DNA from: an uncultured Ilyobacter sp.
Lineage (GTDB): Bacteria; Fusobacteriota; Fusobacteriia; Fusobacteriales; Fusobacteriaceae
Direction of reading: 5' to 3'
Assembly (NCBI RefSeq): GCF_963668085.1
Contig: NZ_OY764059.1
Span: 1,488,001-1,552,000, forward strand
Length of the DNA: 64,000 nucleotides
Shown here: positions 35,981-45,035 of the stretch, piece after piece
How positions within the stretch are numbered: position 1 is the stretch's first letter
Layout: each line of letters opens with the position of its first letter
Position numbers and translations under genes: made by a program
Notes under the pieces: model-generated
Database searches by the model: none
The model's input: only the letters and a program-made list of their open reading frames with translations
What the model was told of the DNA's origin: nothing

Positions 35981-37327
35981 TTACCCTACATTATTTTCAT
36001 TTTCTACGATGGCCCCTAGAAGATCATAATCAAAATTTTGTTCGATTTTGACTTTTACTATCTCTCCTTGTTTTGCTGTCCCATCGTTGGTCAAAATTTT
36101 CCCGTCTATTTCGAGAGCCTGTCCTCTAGTTCTTCCCTCAAGCATATATTCACTTTCAGAAGATACAGTGTCTATCATAACTTCTATAGTTTTACCTATA
36201 AATCCCCTGTTTTTTATTTCAGCTATTTCTGACTGAAGATTTGTGAGTTCCACCCATCTTCTGTGTTTCACTTCCTCGTCTATCTGTTCATCCATATCAT
36301 GAGCTACTGTGTCCTCTTCTCTAGAGTACTTGAATACTCCCACATAGTCAAATTTAAATTCTTCTACAAACTCTTTAAGCTGGATAAAATCCTCTTCTGT
36401 TTCTCCTGGGAATCCGACAATAACAGTAGTTCTTATTGTCGCATCAGGTATTTCCCGCCTTATTTTATAAAGCAGCTCTTTTATCTGTTGTCCAGTTTTG
36501 GCACGACCCATATTACGGAGTACGCTGTCAGAAACATGCTGCACAGGGACATCAAAATAATTACATACTTTTCCTTCTTCCTTAATTGTCTGAATCAGTT
36601 CATCAGTTATAGAATTAGGGAACATATAATATGTTCTTATCCATTCTATTCCTTCTACTTTCGAAAGAGCCTTCATAACATCCGGAAGGGCTTTCTTTTT
36701 GTAGAGATCGATTCCGTATTCAGTAGTTTCCTGAGCTAGAAGATTTATCTCTCTCACTCCACCAGCCGCAAGCCTTTGAGCCTCTTCGACTATATCCTCT
36801 ATAGTCCTACTTCTAAGATCCCCTCTGAGCTTTGGTATGATGCAGTATGTACATCTTCTGTTACATCCTTCGGCTATTTTTAGATAAGCTGTATGAGGAT
36901 GTGTCGTCAGTATCCTCTCTGTGTCGGCATTTGCAAGAAATTCCAAGCTTTCGCTTTTTATTATCTTTTTTCCCGATAGAACCTCGTCTACGACCTCTTC
37001 AATCTTATCTATCTCTCCGGTTCCTATTACTGCATCTACTTCAGGCATCTCACTTATTATCTCTTCTGCGTATCTTTGTGCAAGGCAGCCTGCCACTATT
37101 ATCTTTTTCAGGTTCCCATCTCTCTTGTGTTCCCCTATTTCTAGTATCGTCTGGATAGACTCTTCCTTTGCATCTCCGATAAATCCACAGGTATTTATAA
37201 GAGCTATATCTGCATCCTCTATATCAGTTGTCATCTCAAATCCTTTTTTATTGACCATTATCCCTATGAGATTCTCACTGTCAACCAGGTTTTTACTGCA
37301 CCCTAAACTTATTAACGCTAATTTCAT
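35981..37327 (-). CDS. rimO: Ribosomal protein S12 methylthiotransferase
   Basis: A 448-residue radical SAM enzyme that adds a methylthio group to an Asp of ribosomal protein S12. It has an N-terminal UPF0004 domain with three cluster cysteines (SLGCSKN, NTCGF, AGCLAQRY), a radical SAM core with CNRRCTYC and a C-terminal TRAM domain. The SLGCSKNLVDSE opening separates RimO from the tRNA enzyme MiaB. RBS GAAGGAG precedes the ATG. Confidence 0.95.
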   Translation of the reverse strand: MKLALISLGCSKNLVDSENLIGIMVNKKGFEMTTDIEDADIALINTCGFIGDAKEESIQTILEIGEHKRDGNLKKIIVAGCLAQRYAEEIISEMPEVDAVIGTGEIDKIEEVVDEVLSGKKIIKSESLEFLANADTERILTTHPHTAYLKIAEGCNRRCTYCIIPKLRGDLRSRTIEDIVEEAQRLAAGGVREINLLAQETTEYGIDLYKKKALPDVMKALSKVEGIEWIRTYYMFPNSITDELIQTIKEEGKVCNYFDVPVQHVSDSVLRNMGRAKTGQQIKELLYKIRREIPDATIRTTVIVGFPGETEEDFIQLKEFVEEFKFDYVGVFKYSREEDTVAHDMDEQIDEEVKHRRWVELTNLQSEIAEIKNRGFIGKTIEVMIDTVSSESEYMLEGRTRGQALEIDGKILTNDGTAKQGEIVKVKIEQNFDYDLLGAIVENENNVG

Positions 37328-37358
37328 TTAATACTCCTTCTAATATTTTTCATAGTCA

Positions 37359-37364
37359 ATTATA
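37359..37364 (-). promoter_or_regulatory. Extended -10 promoter element for rimO
   Basis: TGTTATAAT on the minus strand gives a TGn-extended TATAAT, 32 bases before rimO. The -35 position is only AT-rich. Confidence 0.5.
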
Positions 37365-37416
37365 ACACATTTGACTGGCTAATAAAACCTATAAAATTCT
37401 TCATTTATTAAGACAA

Positions 37417-37444
37417 TAAAAAGAACACAGAACTAGCTGTGTTC
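37417..37444 (-). terminator. Terminator of pnp
   Basis: GAACACAG (37423-37430) pairs with CTGTGTTC (37437-37444), followed by TTTTTATT on the minus strand. Confidence 0.85.
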
Positions 37445-37481
37445 TCTTTTGAGCCAATAAATTTTCAAGAATAGTAATTTT

Positions 37482-39632
37482 TTATTTAGTCTCTTCTGAA
37501 GATTTTTTATTACTGTCTTTTACGGGTTTTGCAATAAGTTGTTTTCTACTTAAACTTACCTTACCGTTTTCATTAGCTATAACTTTTACTTCTAAAATAT
37601 CTCCTACAGAAAGTACGTCATCTACGTTTGCCACTCTCTCGTGGGATATTTCAGAAACATGCAGAAGTCCCTCTTTTCCAGGAAGTATTTGCATAAAGGC
37701 ACCAAACTTGGCAACCTTAACAACTTTACCCTGATATATTTCTCCTGCTTCGATATCTTTCACATAGTTATTAACAAGGGTTATTGTTTTTTCTAGAATC
37801 TCTCCGTCATTTGAGAAGATTGAAACTTTTCCATCATCCTCTATATCAATAGTAGCACCTGTTTCCTCTATTATCGCCTTGATGTTTTTTCCACCTGGTC
37901 CTATTAGAGCAGCTATCTTGTCAGTAGGTACCATCATCTGATAGATTCTAGGGGCACTTGGTGCCAACTCAGCCGGTACTTCTATGGCATTTTTCATTAC
38001 TCCGATAATCTGCAGCCTTGCATCTAGAGCCTGCTTAAGTGCTGTTCTCATTACATCTTCATCTATTCCTGTGATCTTTATATCCATTTGAAGCGCTGTA
38101 ATTCCTGCTTCAGTTCCTGCCACTTTAAAGTCCATATCTCCAAGGTGATCTTCTAATCCCATAATATCAGTAAGAACTGCATAGTCGTCTCCCTCTTTTA
38201 CAAGACCCATAGCTATACCAGCAACATGACTCTTCACAGGGACACCTGCTGCCATTAGTGCCAATGATCCACCGCATATAGAGGCCTGTGATGATGAACC
38301 ATTTGATTCAGTTATCTCAGAAACAACTCTTACTGTATAAGGGAAGTCATCTGTTGAAGGCATCACATAACTAAGTGCTCTCTCAGCAAGGGCACCGTGT
38401 CCTAATTCTCTTCTTCCTGGAGCTCTCATAAATCTTGCCTCTCCAACTGAATAAGGAGGGAAGTTATAGTGAAGATAAAACTTCTTATAGAATTCTTCAT
38501 TCAATCCGTCTACAAGCTGTTCATCATGCTTTGTTCCAAGAGTTGTTGTAACTATTGCCTGAGTTTCTCCTCTTGTGAACATTGCAGAACCATGAGGTAA
38601 AGGAAGGGTTCCTATCTCAGCATAAAGATCTCTTATTTCATCGGTTTTTCTTCCGTCTACCCTGTGTTTATTGTATACGATGGCTTCTCTTACAAATTTT
38701 TTCATAAGATCATGATAATAATTTTTAAACTCCCCTTCAACCTCTCCTGGAAGCTCTTCAAGTTCATTCTCTTGAATAAATTTTTCAGTAAAGCTTGCTA
38801 AAAGCTCATCTTCAAGATCATTAACTGCATCTTCTCTAGCTTGTTTTCCTATTGCTAGTACAGCCTTCTTTAATCTTTCTCCACCCTTTTCATCGATGAA
38901 GTTTTTAACTGTTTCATCTACCTCAGGTTTTACAAATTCAAACTTCTCTTTCCCAGATAATTTTGCAAATTCCTCTTGGAATTCACATATTTTCTTTATA
39001 TTCTCATGAGCAAAAAGGATAGCCTTTAGCATTACCTCTTCTGACATTTCAGCAGCTCCTGCCTCAACCATATTTACTGCATCTTTAGTTCCTGCAACAG
39101 AAAGGTTAAGAGGGCTCTCAGCCAACTCTTTTGGTGTAGGGTTTAGTATGAATTCATCATCCTTCATTGCAACTACAACTCCGGCTACCGGTCCTAAAAA
39201 TGGGATGTCGGATATCATAAGTGATGCTGATGATCCTATTATTCCTAGGTAGTCAGGGGTATTGTCTCCATCATATGAAAATACAGTATTTACAATATGT
39301 ACATCATAATTGAATCCCTCTGGAAACATAGGTCTTATTGGTCTATCTATAAGTCTTGCAGTTAGAGTAGCATCCGTAGACGGTCTTGATTCTCTTTTAT
39401 GAAACCCTCCTGGGAATTTTCCCACTGCATAATATTTTTCCAAGAAATCTACAGTAAGAGGGAAAAAATCCGCTCCCTTTCTTCCTTCTCTACTTCTGTT
39501 TACTGTACTTAAAAGTATAGTATCACCATATTGTATCATCACTGCTCCGCAAGATTGTCTAGCTATTTTACCAGTCGAAAGCGAGAGGGTTCTCCCTCCA
39601 ATTTCAATTTCCATTTTTTTTTCTTCAAACAC
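37482..39632 (-). CDS. pnp: Polyribonucleotide nucleotidyltransferase (PNPase)
   Basis: A 716-residue phosphorolytic 3'-5' exoribonuclease. It has two RNase PH-like domains (about 5-210 and 310-540) with an alpha-helical linker; [21 protein letters not shown] and the [23 protein letters not shown] block are visible. A KH domain (about 550-610, [11 protein letters not shown]) and an S1 domain (about 620-690) follow. GTG at 39632 is preferred: AGGAGG is 7 bases upstream, but only 1 base from the ATG at 39638, which is the alternative start. The leader contains two overlapping hairpins. Confidence 0.95.
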   Translation of the reverse strand: MFEEKKMEIEIGGRTLSLSTGKIARQSCGAVMIQYGDTILLSTVNRSREGRKGADFFPLTVDFLEKYYAVGKFPGGFHKRESRPSTDATLTARLIDRPIRPMFPEGFNYDVHIVNTVFSYDGDNTPDYLGIIGSSASLMISDIPFLGPVAGVVVAMKDDEFILNPTPKELAESPLNLSVAGTKDAVNMVEAGAAEMSEEVMLKAILFAHENIKKICEFQEEFAKLSGKEKFEFVKPEVDETVKNFIDEKGGERLKKAVLAIGKQAREDAVNDLEDELLASFTEKFIQENELEELPGEVEGEFKNYYHDLMKKFVREAIVYNKHRVDGRKTDEIRDLYAEIGTLPLPHGSAMFTRGETQAIVTTTLGTKHDEQLVDGLNEEFYKKFYLHYNFPPYSVGEARFMRAPGRRELGHGALAERALSYVMPSTDDFPYTVRVVSEITESNGSSSQASICGGSLALMAAGVPVKSHVAGIAMGLVKEGDDYAVLTDIMGLEDHLGDMDFKVAGTEAGITALQMDIKITGIDEDVMRTALKQALDARLQIIGVMKNAIEVPAELAPSAPRIYQMMVPTDKIAALIGPGGKNIKAIIEETGATIDIEDDGKVSIFSNDGEILEKTITLVNNYVKDIEAGEIYQGKVVKVAKFGAFMQILPGKEGLLHVSEISHERVANVDDVLSVGDILEVKVIANENGKVSLSRKQLIAKPVKDSNKKSSEETK

Positions 39633-39694
39633 ACGCATTCCTCCTCATTTTTTATAAAGATGAGGTCAATTAGAACAGCAAATAATAAGGAGTA

Positions 39695-39724
39695 AAGCTT
39701 CTCTTTAAGAAGCTTCGCTTCTTA
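39695..39724 (-). promoter_or_regulatory. Competing hairpins in the pnp leader
   Basis: Two perfect 8-bp stems share one arm. Stem A pairs AAGCTTCT (39695-39702) with AGAAGCTT (39708-39715). Stem B pairs TAAGAAGC (39706-39713) with GCTTCTTA (39717-39724). Only one can form at a time. They sit between the pnp promoter and start. PNPase leaders in enterobacteria hold an RNase III-processed hairpin used for autoregulation; a similar role here is inference. Confidence 0.6.
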
Positions 39725-39762
39725 CTACTTACGCCCTTTCTATGACCACAATCGTTCTTACC

Positions 39763-39791
39763 ATTATAACACCTTTAAAAATAAAAATCAA
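39763..39791 (-). promoter_or_regulatory. Sigma-70 promoter of pnp
   Basis: TTGATT, a 17-base spacer and TATAAT with a TG extension, on the minus strand. The predicted leader is about 125 bases. Confidence 0.75.
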
Positions 39792-39824
39792 AACTTATTT
39801 GTCCTTAAACTGTACAATTAAATA

Positions 39825-39853
39825 TTGTATTACAAGGGCTTACATAGTATAAT
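39825..39853 (+). promoter_or_regulatory. Promoter of the 86-residue membrane protein gene
   Basis: TTGTAT, a 17-base spacer and TATAAT, 24 bases before the ATG. Confidence 0.7.
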
Positions 39854-39877
39854 ATACAAAAAAATCAGAGGTGGATT

Positions 39878-40138
39878 ATGGAAAAAACTATTAAATTTAA
39901 TAAAATCGGAATTAAAAGACGTTTTATTCAATATATCGTTATTATCCTTATCTCTATCTTTGTTCTCTTTATAGCTTCTAAGTTAATTGAAGAAAGAAGA
40001 CGTTCTAAAATCAGGATTTATAACAGCCAAATCAAGGAGCTTCAAAATGAGAAACAAAGAAAGATAGATTTAATCGAAAAAGAATACAATGATAAAATCG
40101 AAGCACTTTTAAACAAAATCGATAAAATCAATGAATAA
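39878..40138 (+). CDS. Small membrane protein with coiled coil, unknown
   Basis: Not recognised. 86 residues: basic N-terminus, one transmembrane helix (about 18-37) and a charged coiled-coil tail rich in Lys, Glu and Ile (about 40-86). It would be anchored in the inner membrane. The gene has its own promoter, an RBS (GAGGTGG) and a terminator, so it is a complete single-gene unit, which supports it being real. Confidence 0.75.
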   Translation: MEKTIKFNKIGIKRRFIQYIVIILISIFVLFIASKLIEERRRSKIRIYNSQIKELQNEKQRKIDLIEKEYNDKIEALLNKIDKINE

Positions 40139-40163
40139 CAATTTTAATTTTCTTGAATTAACT

Positions 40164-40197
40164 GTGGAATATCATCTAGGATATTCCACTTTTTTTA
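40164..40197 (+). terminator. Terminator of the 86-residue membrane protein gene
   Basis: A perfect 10-bp stem GTGGAATATC/GATATTCCAC (40164-40173 with 40180-40189) is followed by TTTTTTT. Confidence 0.92.
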
Positions 40198-40418
40198 TAC
40201 TTTTACTGATTCAAAATCGCTATAAAACCACTCCAATACTTTTAGTCAATGTTATTTTTATAAAAATTTAATATCAAGAATGATTCAAAATTTAAATATC
40301 ATTTTTTCCCAAATATTTTATATGACTTCATCGAAACCTTATAAATAAAGACATAGGTAGTATAGGTCTCTGTTTACTATCTGACTTAACATTGATTTCA
40401 TGAATGTAAAAATAAAAA
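40198..40418. other. AT-rich intergenic stretch with no recognised gene
   Basis: About 220 bases between a terminator and the promoter of the 55-codon gene. No open frame with an RBS, no strong hairpin and no known RNA motif is seen. Confidence 0.5.
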
Positions 40419-40431
40419 AAACTATATGTCA

Positions 40432-40456
40432 TGAATAATATTCTTGACATATCTAC
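40432..40456. promoter_or_regulatory. Operator-like inverted repeat over the -35 box
   Basis: ATGTCATGAAT and ATTCTTGACAT are 11-base arms matching at 10 positions around an AAT centre. The right arm contains the TTGACA -35 box of the next promoter, a typical repressor position. Confidence 0.55.
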
Positions 40457-40472
40457 GCTATTGATATATAAT
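40444..40472 (+). promoter_or_regulatory. Consensus sigma-70 promoter of the 55-codon gene
   Basis: Perfect TTGACA, a 17-base spacer and perfect TATAAT, the strongest promoter match in the window. Transcription would start near 40480, giving a leader of about 115 bases. Confidence 0.88.
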
Positions 40473-40524
40473 CTTTGTATAGATATACAAGATAAATGTG
40501 ACTTTAAAAAACGTGAATAAAAAA

Positions 40525-40538
40525 TTGATGTGCATCAA
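40525..40538. promoter_or_regulatory. FNR-like site
   Basis: TTGATGTGCATCAA matches the FNR consensus TTGAT-N4-ATCAA exactly. It is in the leader, about 45 bases after the predicted start of the consensus promoter. A TATCAT at 40564-40569 could be the -10 of a second promoter activated from this site. The palindrome could instead be an RNA hairpin. Confidence 0.5.
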
Positions 40539-40594
40539 CTTGCACTGAATAGAAATTTTATTTTATCATTACTTATTTCAGGGAGGTAATTATT

Positions 40595-40762
40595 ATGACA
40601 CTTAAAAAGATGAAGAAATCACACGGAATTTTACAGGCTATGTTAATACATGAGAACGGGATCGTTTCTCACAGAGGATTTACATCATATGATGAAATTG
40701 TTGCTTATAGGGAAAGAAATAAAAATGACAAAGTAATTATAGAGGTTGGAACTGAATCATAA
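40595..40762 (+). CDS. 55-residue conserved-looking small protein, unknown
   Basis: Not recognised. The gene is short but well supported: ATG at 40595, GGGAGG ending 8 bases upstream, a perfect promoter and a perfect terminator. The product is soluble and has no cysteine, signal or membrane segment. It opens with a basic stretch (MTLKKMKKSHG), then looks alpha/beta: ILQAMLIHENGIVSHRGF, SYDEIVAYRERN and KVIIEVG. The strong promoter with an operator-like repeat and an FNR-like site suggests a regulated, abundant protein, perhaps responding to oxygen or redox. It follows no other gene. Confidence 0.72.
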   Translation: MTLKKMKKSHGILQAMLIHENGIVSHRGFTSYDEIVAYRERNKNDKVIIEVGTES

Positions 40763-40805
40763 TTTTAAATCAAATACTGACAAAAACTATCAAATCAAAA
40801 AATCA

Positions 40806-40837
40806 AAGCTTATCCATTTACGGATAAGCTTTTTTTA
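40806..40837 (+). terminator. Terminator of the 55-codon gene
   Basis: A perfect 10-bp stem AAGCTTATCC/GGATAAGCTT (40806-40815 with 40822-40831) and a T run. The reverse strand reads TGATTTTTT after the stem and may also end the antiporter operon. Confidence 0.92.
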
Positions 40838-40889
40838 TATTCCCATATTAATATTTTTTAACCCAATCTTACAATATAAAATTACAGTT

Positions 40890-41210
40890 TCAGATTATCT
40901 GTTCTGCTTCCCAGGTTGCAACTCTCACTACTTCCCCACTTTTGATATCCAGTCCAGAGGCCTCCAAAAGATTCAAAAATTCATTCACTTGACTTTTATT
41001 TTCATATAAGGCGGTTATCACCCCTACACTCTTATGTTTTTCCTCCTCACTTAAAAAGAAACCTCTAAAAAGTGGTATTTCATCAGAAAGGTCTTTATCT
41101 AAATTCCTGGCCTCAAAATAGGAAGCCTTATCAATACCCACGCCTTCTAATGCCAAAACAATATTTTCCTTATAGTCTTTGTTTATAATCTTTATATATA
41201 AAAAATACAT
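40890..41210 (-). CDS. Small PII-like protein downstream of a cation antiporter
   Basis: A 106-residue soluble protein. The predicted order is strand, helix, strand, long loop, strand, helix, strand (MYFLYIKII; KENIVLALEGVG; about 40-62 polar loop; SVGVITALY; VNEFLNLLEAS; EVVRVATW), which fits a PII-type ferredoxin-like fold. I see no PII signature motif, so the family is tentative. It lies 10 bases after the antiporter gene, and PII-like proteins beside transporters usually regulate them in response to a nucleotide or ion. Function is inferred from context only. Confidence 0.55.
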   Translation of the reverse strand: MYFLYIKIINKDYKENIVLALEGVGIDKASYFEARNLDKDLSDEIPLFRGFFLSEEEKHKSVGVITALYENKSQVNEFLNLLEASGLDIKSGEVVRVATWEAEQII

Positions 41211-41220
41211 TCTCAGCCTC

Positions 41221-42462
41221 CTAATCTTTTATTTCTCCACTTTTTTTAAGGGCATATCTGGTGAGCATAGGTCCGACAACTTCTGTTATAAGAGTTGTAA
41301 ATAAAAGTATATTTAGGATCATATACGATACCTCGGATCCCTTATCTCCATACACCAACACCTCTTTCCCTGCTTCTAAAATTTTTGAATCAAAGGTTCT
41401 TTTTATAGATAAAGCTAGGGCTAATCCCACCCCCACCTGGGGCAACAGAGCAAATCCAATATATTTTTTTACGATATTGGAACTGCCACTTATATTTGCT
41501 CCAAAACTTGCACCTATTATTTTTCCAAAACTCCTTGAAACAAAATATATAACACCTACAACAATTATCCCCCCTACTGATAAAAAATCCAAATGAGCTC
41601 CTCCTAGTATAAAAAATGCCCCTAAAAACACTCCGGTAAATTTTTCTATTATCTCTTCACTTTTTAAAGTCATTACATCAGAAAAATTAGTCAGTATAGC
41701 TCCGAAGCTCATTATTGATAAAAGTTCCGATACATGAAGTTGTTCCGAAATACCTAAGAGCATCAAAATAAAAGAGATCAAGAGCATCTGTATTATGTCA
41801 TTACTCCTTATTTTCTTTAGCATTAGAAGATATAGTCCTGCAAAAATCATACCCAGTAAAACTCCAAAAAATATGGATACCAAGGTGGAAATTATTATAT
41901 CTGATATATTTACAGAAGTTCCTTTTATAAGTGCTTTAGAAAAACTGATAGCAAATGCAAAAATTACAAGTGCCATGGCATCATCTATTCCAACTATTGC
42001 CAGAATATATGATGTAAAACTTCCTTTTGCCTTATATTGTTTTATTACTGCTACAGTGGCGGCTGGTGCTGTTGCTGATGCAACTGCACCAAATAACAAA
42101 CACTTATATGTTTCAAAACCAAAAATTTTAAGTGCTGCAAAGACTGAAATAAACGCCCCTAAGCACTCCCATACAACTATAAAAAAGATACTTTTCCCCA
42201 TTCTTTTCAAAATATTGAGCTTTAATTCTATCCCTATTGTAAACGCTATTATTCCTAGAGCGATAGTTGGAATAAGATGAAAATTTTCTATTATATGGTC
42301 AACTCTTTCCCTCCCTATAAAAAAAGTTAAGAAAGTGCTTGAAATTACACCGATCACAACATACCCTGTCACCTCTGGTATTTTTAAAAAACTTGAAATA
42401 TTTTTATTAAAAAAAGCTATGAGAAATATCACTCCTAATATAAACAAAATATTGTGTTCCAT
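41221..42462 (-). CDS. Cation:proton antiporter (CPA2/Kef-type membrane domain)
   Basis: A 413-residue integral membrane protein with about 12 hydrophobic segments and the CPA2 features GYVVIGVISS, TIALGIIAFTIGIELKL and the ion-binding GIDDAMALVIFAFA region. It should exchange Na+ or K+ for H+. No C-terminal RCK/TrkA domain is fused, so regulation must come from elsewhere; the flanking EIIA and PII-like genes are candidates. It follows the EIIA gene by 17 bases. Confidence 0.85.
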   Translation of the reverse strand: MEHNILFILGVIFLIAFFNKNISSFLKIPEVTGYVVIGVISSTFLTFFIGRERVDHIIENFHLIPTIALGIIAFTIGIELKLNILKRMGKSIFFIVVWECLGAFISVFAALKIFGFETYKCLLFGAVASATAPAATVAVIKQYKAKGSFTSYILAIVGIDDAMALVIFAFAISFSKALIKGTSVNISDIIISTLVSIFFGVLLGMIFAGLYLLMLKKIRSNDIIQMLLISFILMLLGISEQLHVSELLSIMSFGAILTNFSDVMTLKSEEIIEKFTGVFLGAFFILGGAHLDFLSVGGIIVVGVIYFVSRSFGKIIGASFGANISGSSNIVKKYIGFALLPQVGVGLALALSIKRTFDSKILEAGKEVLVYGDKGSEVSYMILNILLFTTLITEVVGPMLTRYALKKSGEIKD

Positions 42463-42479
42463 TTAATCTACTCCTTATT

Positions 42480-42923
42480 TTAAAAGTTTTTAAAAAGTTC
42501 AACTACCTCCTGTGATTGATTTGCAGAAAAAATCGCTTCTCTTCGAACCTCATTTTTTACAAGAAGAATTAACTTGGATAAAATTCTTAGATAATTTTTC
42601 TGATCAGATTCAGGGGCCCCTATAAGAAAAACTATTTTTACAGGCTTTTCATCAATTGAATCCCAATCTAGTTCTCTCCTATTTATTCCCACAATAATAA
42701 AGATCTTTTCTATACCTTCTAATTTTGCATGTGGAATCGCTATTCCCAGCCCAATTCCTGTACTGAGTATCGCCTCTCTTTCGAAAATCTCAGTCTCAAA
42801 TAGATCTTGATCTCCTAACTTTTCCAGTTCCTTAGCCTTTTTCACAAGTAATTTAATTGCATTCCTGGGATTTTCCTCGTCTAAAAACACTATATTTTCT
42901 TTTTTGATCAACTCTTGTAACAT
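42480..42923 (-). CDS. PTS EIIA domain protein (fructose/nitrogen type)
   Basis: A 147-residue stand-alone EIIA of the fructose-mannitol type. The phosphorylated His lies in GIGLGIAIPHAK (about residue 66), and VFLIGAPESDQKNYLRILSKL is also typical. No EIIB or EIIC gene is nearby; instead it is the first gene of an operon with an antiporter. A regulatory role, as for EIIA-Ntr on potassium transport, is inferred. RBS AGGAGGGATC precedes the ATG. The 296 bases upstream are AT-rich with only the nagB terminator visible. Confidence 0.82.
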   Translation of the reverse strand: MLQELIKKENIVFLDEENPRNAIKLLVKKAKELEKLGDQDLFETEIFEREAILSTGIGLGIAIPHAKLEGIEKIFIIVGINRRELDWDSIDEKPVKIVFLIGAPESDQKNYLRILSKLILLVKNEVRREAIFSANQSQEVVELFKNF

Positions 42924-43170
42924 ATGATCCCTCCTATATAAAATAATTTAAAAATATTAAAGCCTCAAAATATAAGAAGTAATTTTTTATTTAAAATTAA
43001 CAAAACATAAATAATTTTAACTCCCTATTAACACCTTCTTATTTTTTATCTCTATCCTCTAATTATAAATATATTTATACCATTTTAAAAAAATCAAAAA
43101 AACTCTTTAAATCCAAACTAATATAAAATTATAGGTACAAATATATGCAGACTTTAAAATATCACCAAAT

Positions 43171-43194
43171 AAAAAAGGCTCCCTAAGAAGAGCC
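43171..43194 (-). terminator. Terminator of nagB
   Basis: GGCTC/GAGCC stem (43177-43181 with 43190-43194) followed by TTTTTT on the minus strand. Confidence 0.65.
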
Positions 43195-43219
43195 CATTTG
43201 ACAACTAATAACCTGACTT

Positions 43220-44053
43220 CTAAAAATAACTTGGGAAAACCTGATTTTTTAAATACTCAGAAAATTTTTCTGTGTCCAAATTTTCCTTTTCAAGTTCTTT
43301 AAAATAATTTACAGTTTTAACTTTCAGTTCCATTGTAGAAGCTTCGTCACACAGTATTATAGCTTTTTTATGTAGCTGAATTGCGCTGATTGTCCACATG
43401 TGGTTGATAGCCCCCTCTATAACCGCCTTTAGTGCCAGAGCTTTTTCCTCTCCCCCTGCCATTATAAGCACCTCTTTCGACTCTAATATTGTTCCTATCC
43501 CAACAGTAAGAGCCTTTTTAGGAACCTTTGATATATCATTATCAAAAAATCTAGAATTCGCCCTTAAAGTTTCTTGAGCTAAGGTTTTCACTCTTGTCCT
43601 TGAAGTCAGTGAAGACCCCGGTTCATTAAATGCTATATGTCCGTCTTTTCCTACTCCCCCTATAAATAGATTAATACCTCCATATTTTTTAATCTTTTCC
43701 TCATATTCCTCGCATTCCCTAATAAAATCTAGCGCATTTCCATTTAAAATGTTTATATTTTCATCAGGGATATCTATATGCCTAAAAAAATTATTGTGCA
43801 TAAAAGTATGATAACTTTGAGGGTGATCTTTAGGAATTCCGATATATTCATCCATATTAAAAGTTACTACATTTTTGAAAGATACCATGCCTTTTTTATG
43901 GAGTTTTACAAGCTCTTTATACATTTTAAGAGGCGTCTCTCCTGTCGGCAGTCCAAGTACAAAATTCTTGTTGTTATCTGAATAATCATTTATTTTAGAT
44001 GCTATATATAGAGCTGTCCATTCACTCATTTTATCCGTGATCAAAACTCTCAT
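43220..44053 (-). CDS. nagB: Glucosamine-6-phosphate deaminase
   Basis: A 277-residue cytoplasmic enzyme converting glucosamine 6-phosphate to fructose 6-phosphate and ammonia. Motifs: [20 protein letters not shown] (catalytic Asp), [17 protein letters not shown] (catalytic His and Glu) and ALTVGIGTI. Length is typical. RBS AAAGGAGGG precedes the ATG. It opposes GlmS, whose gene is about 41 kb away. No nagA is adjacent. Confidence 0.96.
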   Translation of the reverse strand: MRVLITDKMSEWTALYIASKINDYSDNNKNFVLGLPTGETPLKMYKELVKLHKKGMVSFKNVVTFNMDEYIGIPKDHPQSYHTFMHNNFFRHIDIPDENINILNGNALDFIRECEEYEEKIKKYGGINLFIGGVGKDGHIAFNEPGSSLTSRTRVKTLAQETLRANSRFFDNDISKVPKKALTVGIGTILESKEVLIMAGGEEKALALKAVIEGAINHMWTISAIQLHKKAIILCDEASTMELKVKTVNYFKELEKENLDTEKFSEYLKNQVFPSYF

Positions 44054-44160
44054 GTTACCCTCCTTTACATTAAGTTTTTCTGCTATTACCTAAATTAATA
44101 TACTTTCTATAGACATTACATCCTTCTAGCAAGAGGGTCTGGTCTTATTTTTTCAACAAA

Positions 44161-44186
44161 CTAAAAAGAATTCCCATAAAGGGAAT
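44161..44186 (-). terminator. Terminator of glpF
   Basis: ATTCCC (44170-44175) pairs with GGGAAT (44181-44186), followed by TCTTTTT on the minus strand. Confidence 0.65.
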
Positions 44187-44204
44187 CCTTTTCCATTAAT
44201 TATA

Positions 44205-44924
44205 TCAGTTCCAAATCAGCAGACAGGCACTAAATATTTGCGCTCCTAAAACTCCTCCCACAAGAGGAGCAACAACCGGAATCCAAGCATATGCCCAATC
44301 TGAATCTCTTTTCCCCTCTATAGGAAGGAGTGTATGAGCTATTCTCGGACCTAAATCTCTGGCTGGATTTATGGCATAACCTGTAGGCCCACCGATACTA
44401 AGGCCTATTGACCATACCAAAACACCCACGAGAAGTGCCGCCATAGGCCCTACGTTATTATTGCTGTTTGTTATCCCCATTATTCCTATCACTAGAACGG
44501 CGGTACCTATAGTCTCAGTAACAATGTTCCACTTGGATCCGCTTATAGCAGGCCCTGTGGAAAAAGTTGCAAGTATCCCATCGGCGTCATCAGTCTCATC
44601 ATAATGCTGTTTGTAAGAAAGATACACAAGGACAGCACCTGCAAATCCTCCTGCCACTTGGGAAACTACATAACCTGGAACAAGGGACCAGTCAAAGACA
44701 CCTATAGAGGCCAAGGCCACAGTCACCGCGGGATTTATGTGAGCTCCACTTACCCAGCCAGTGACGTATACTGCTACTGTGACACCAAATCCCCATCCTG
44801 CAGTGATCGCTATCCATCCCCCGCCATTACCCTTGCTTTTACTCAACACGATATTTGCCACAACTCCGTTCCCAAGAAGTATTAATATCATCGTACCTAT
44901 AAATTCTGCTAAATAAATTCCCAT
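44205..44924 (-). CDS. glpF: Glycerol uptake facilitator (aquaglyceroporin)
   Basis: A 239-residue MIP-family channel with six transmembrane helices and the two half-helix motifs HINPAVTVAL (about residue 65) and INPARDLGPRI (about 190). Asp after the second NPA box (NPARD) marks glycerol facilitators rather than water channels. The start was set at the ATG 7 bases after AGGAGG, 19 codons inside the longest frame. It is next to the glycerol dehydratase operon, behind a terminator, and supplies glycerol to it. Confidence 0.93.
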   Translation of the reverse strand: MGIYLAEFIGTMILILLGNGVVANIVLSKSKGNGGGWIAITAGWGFGVTVAVYVTGWVSGAHINPAVTVALASIGVFDWSLVPGYVVSQVAGGFAGAVLVYLSYKQHYDETDDADGILATFSTGPAISGSKWNIVTETIGTAVLVIGIMGITNSNNNVGPMAALLVGVLVWSIGLSIGGPTGYAINPARDLGPRIAHTLLPIEGKRDSDWAYAWIPVVAPLVGGVLGAQIFSACLLIWN

Positions 44925-44969
44925 TTTAACCTCCTGATAATCTTTTATTGTGTAAATTTTTCCAAATAA

Positions 44970-45022
44970 AAAACTACACAAAAATAAGTATTTTTCTATA
45001 CCTTTTATGCGTAGTTTTTATT
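44970..45022 (-). terminator. Probable terminator of the glycerol dehydratase operon
   Basis: AAACTACGCA pairs with TGTGTAGTTT on the minus strand (45017-45008 with 44980-44971, one G-U) around a 27-base loop, followed by TTTATTT. Confidence 0.6.
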
Positions 45023-45035
45023 GACACTATCGTAC

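Noticed and set aside
36263..36739. 158-codon plus-strand frame opposite rimO
   Set aside because: Antisense shadow of rimO; composition is Phe/Tyr/Ser-rich as expected from reading a coding strand backwards.
40746..41009. 87-codon plus-strand frame after the 55-codon gene
   Set aside because: It runs through the terminator at 40806-40837 and into the antisense of the PII-like gene.
41795..42280. 161-codon plus-strand frame opposite the antiporter
   Set aside because: Antisense to a clear membrane transporter gene, no RBS.
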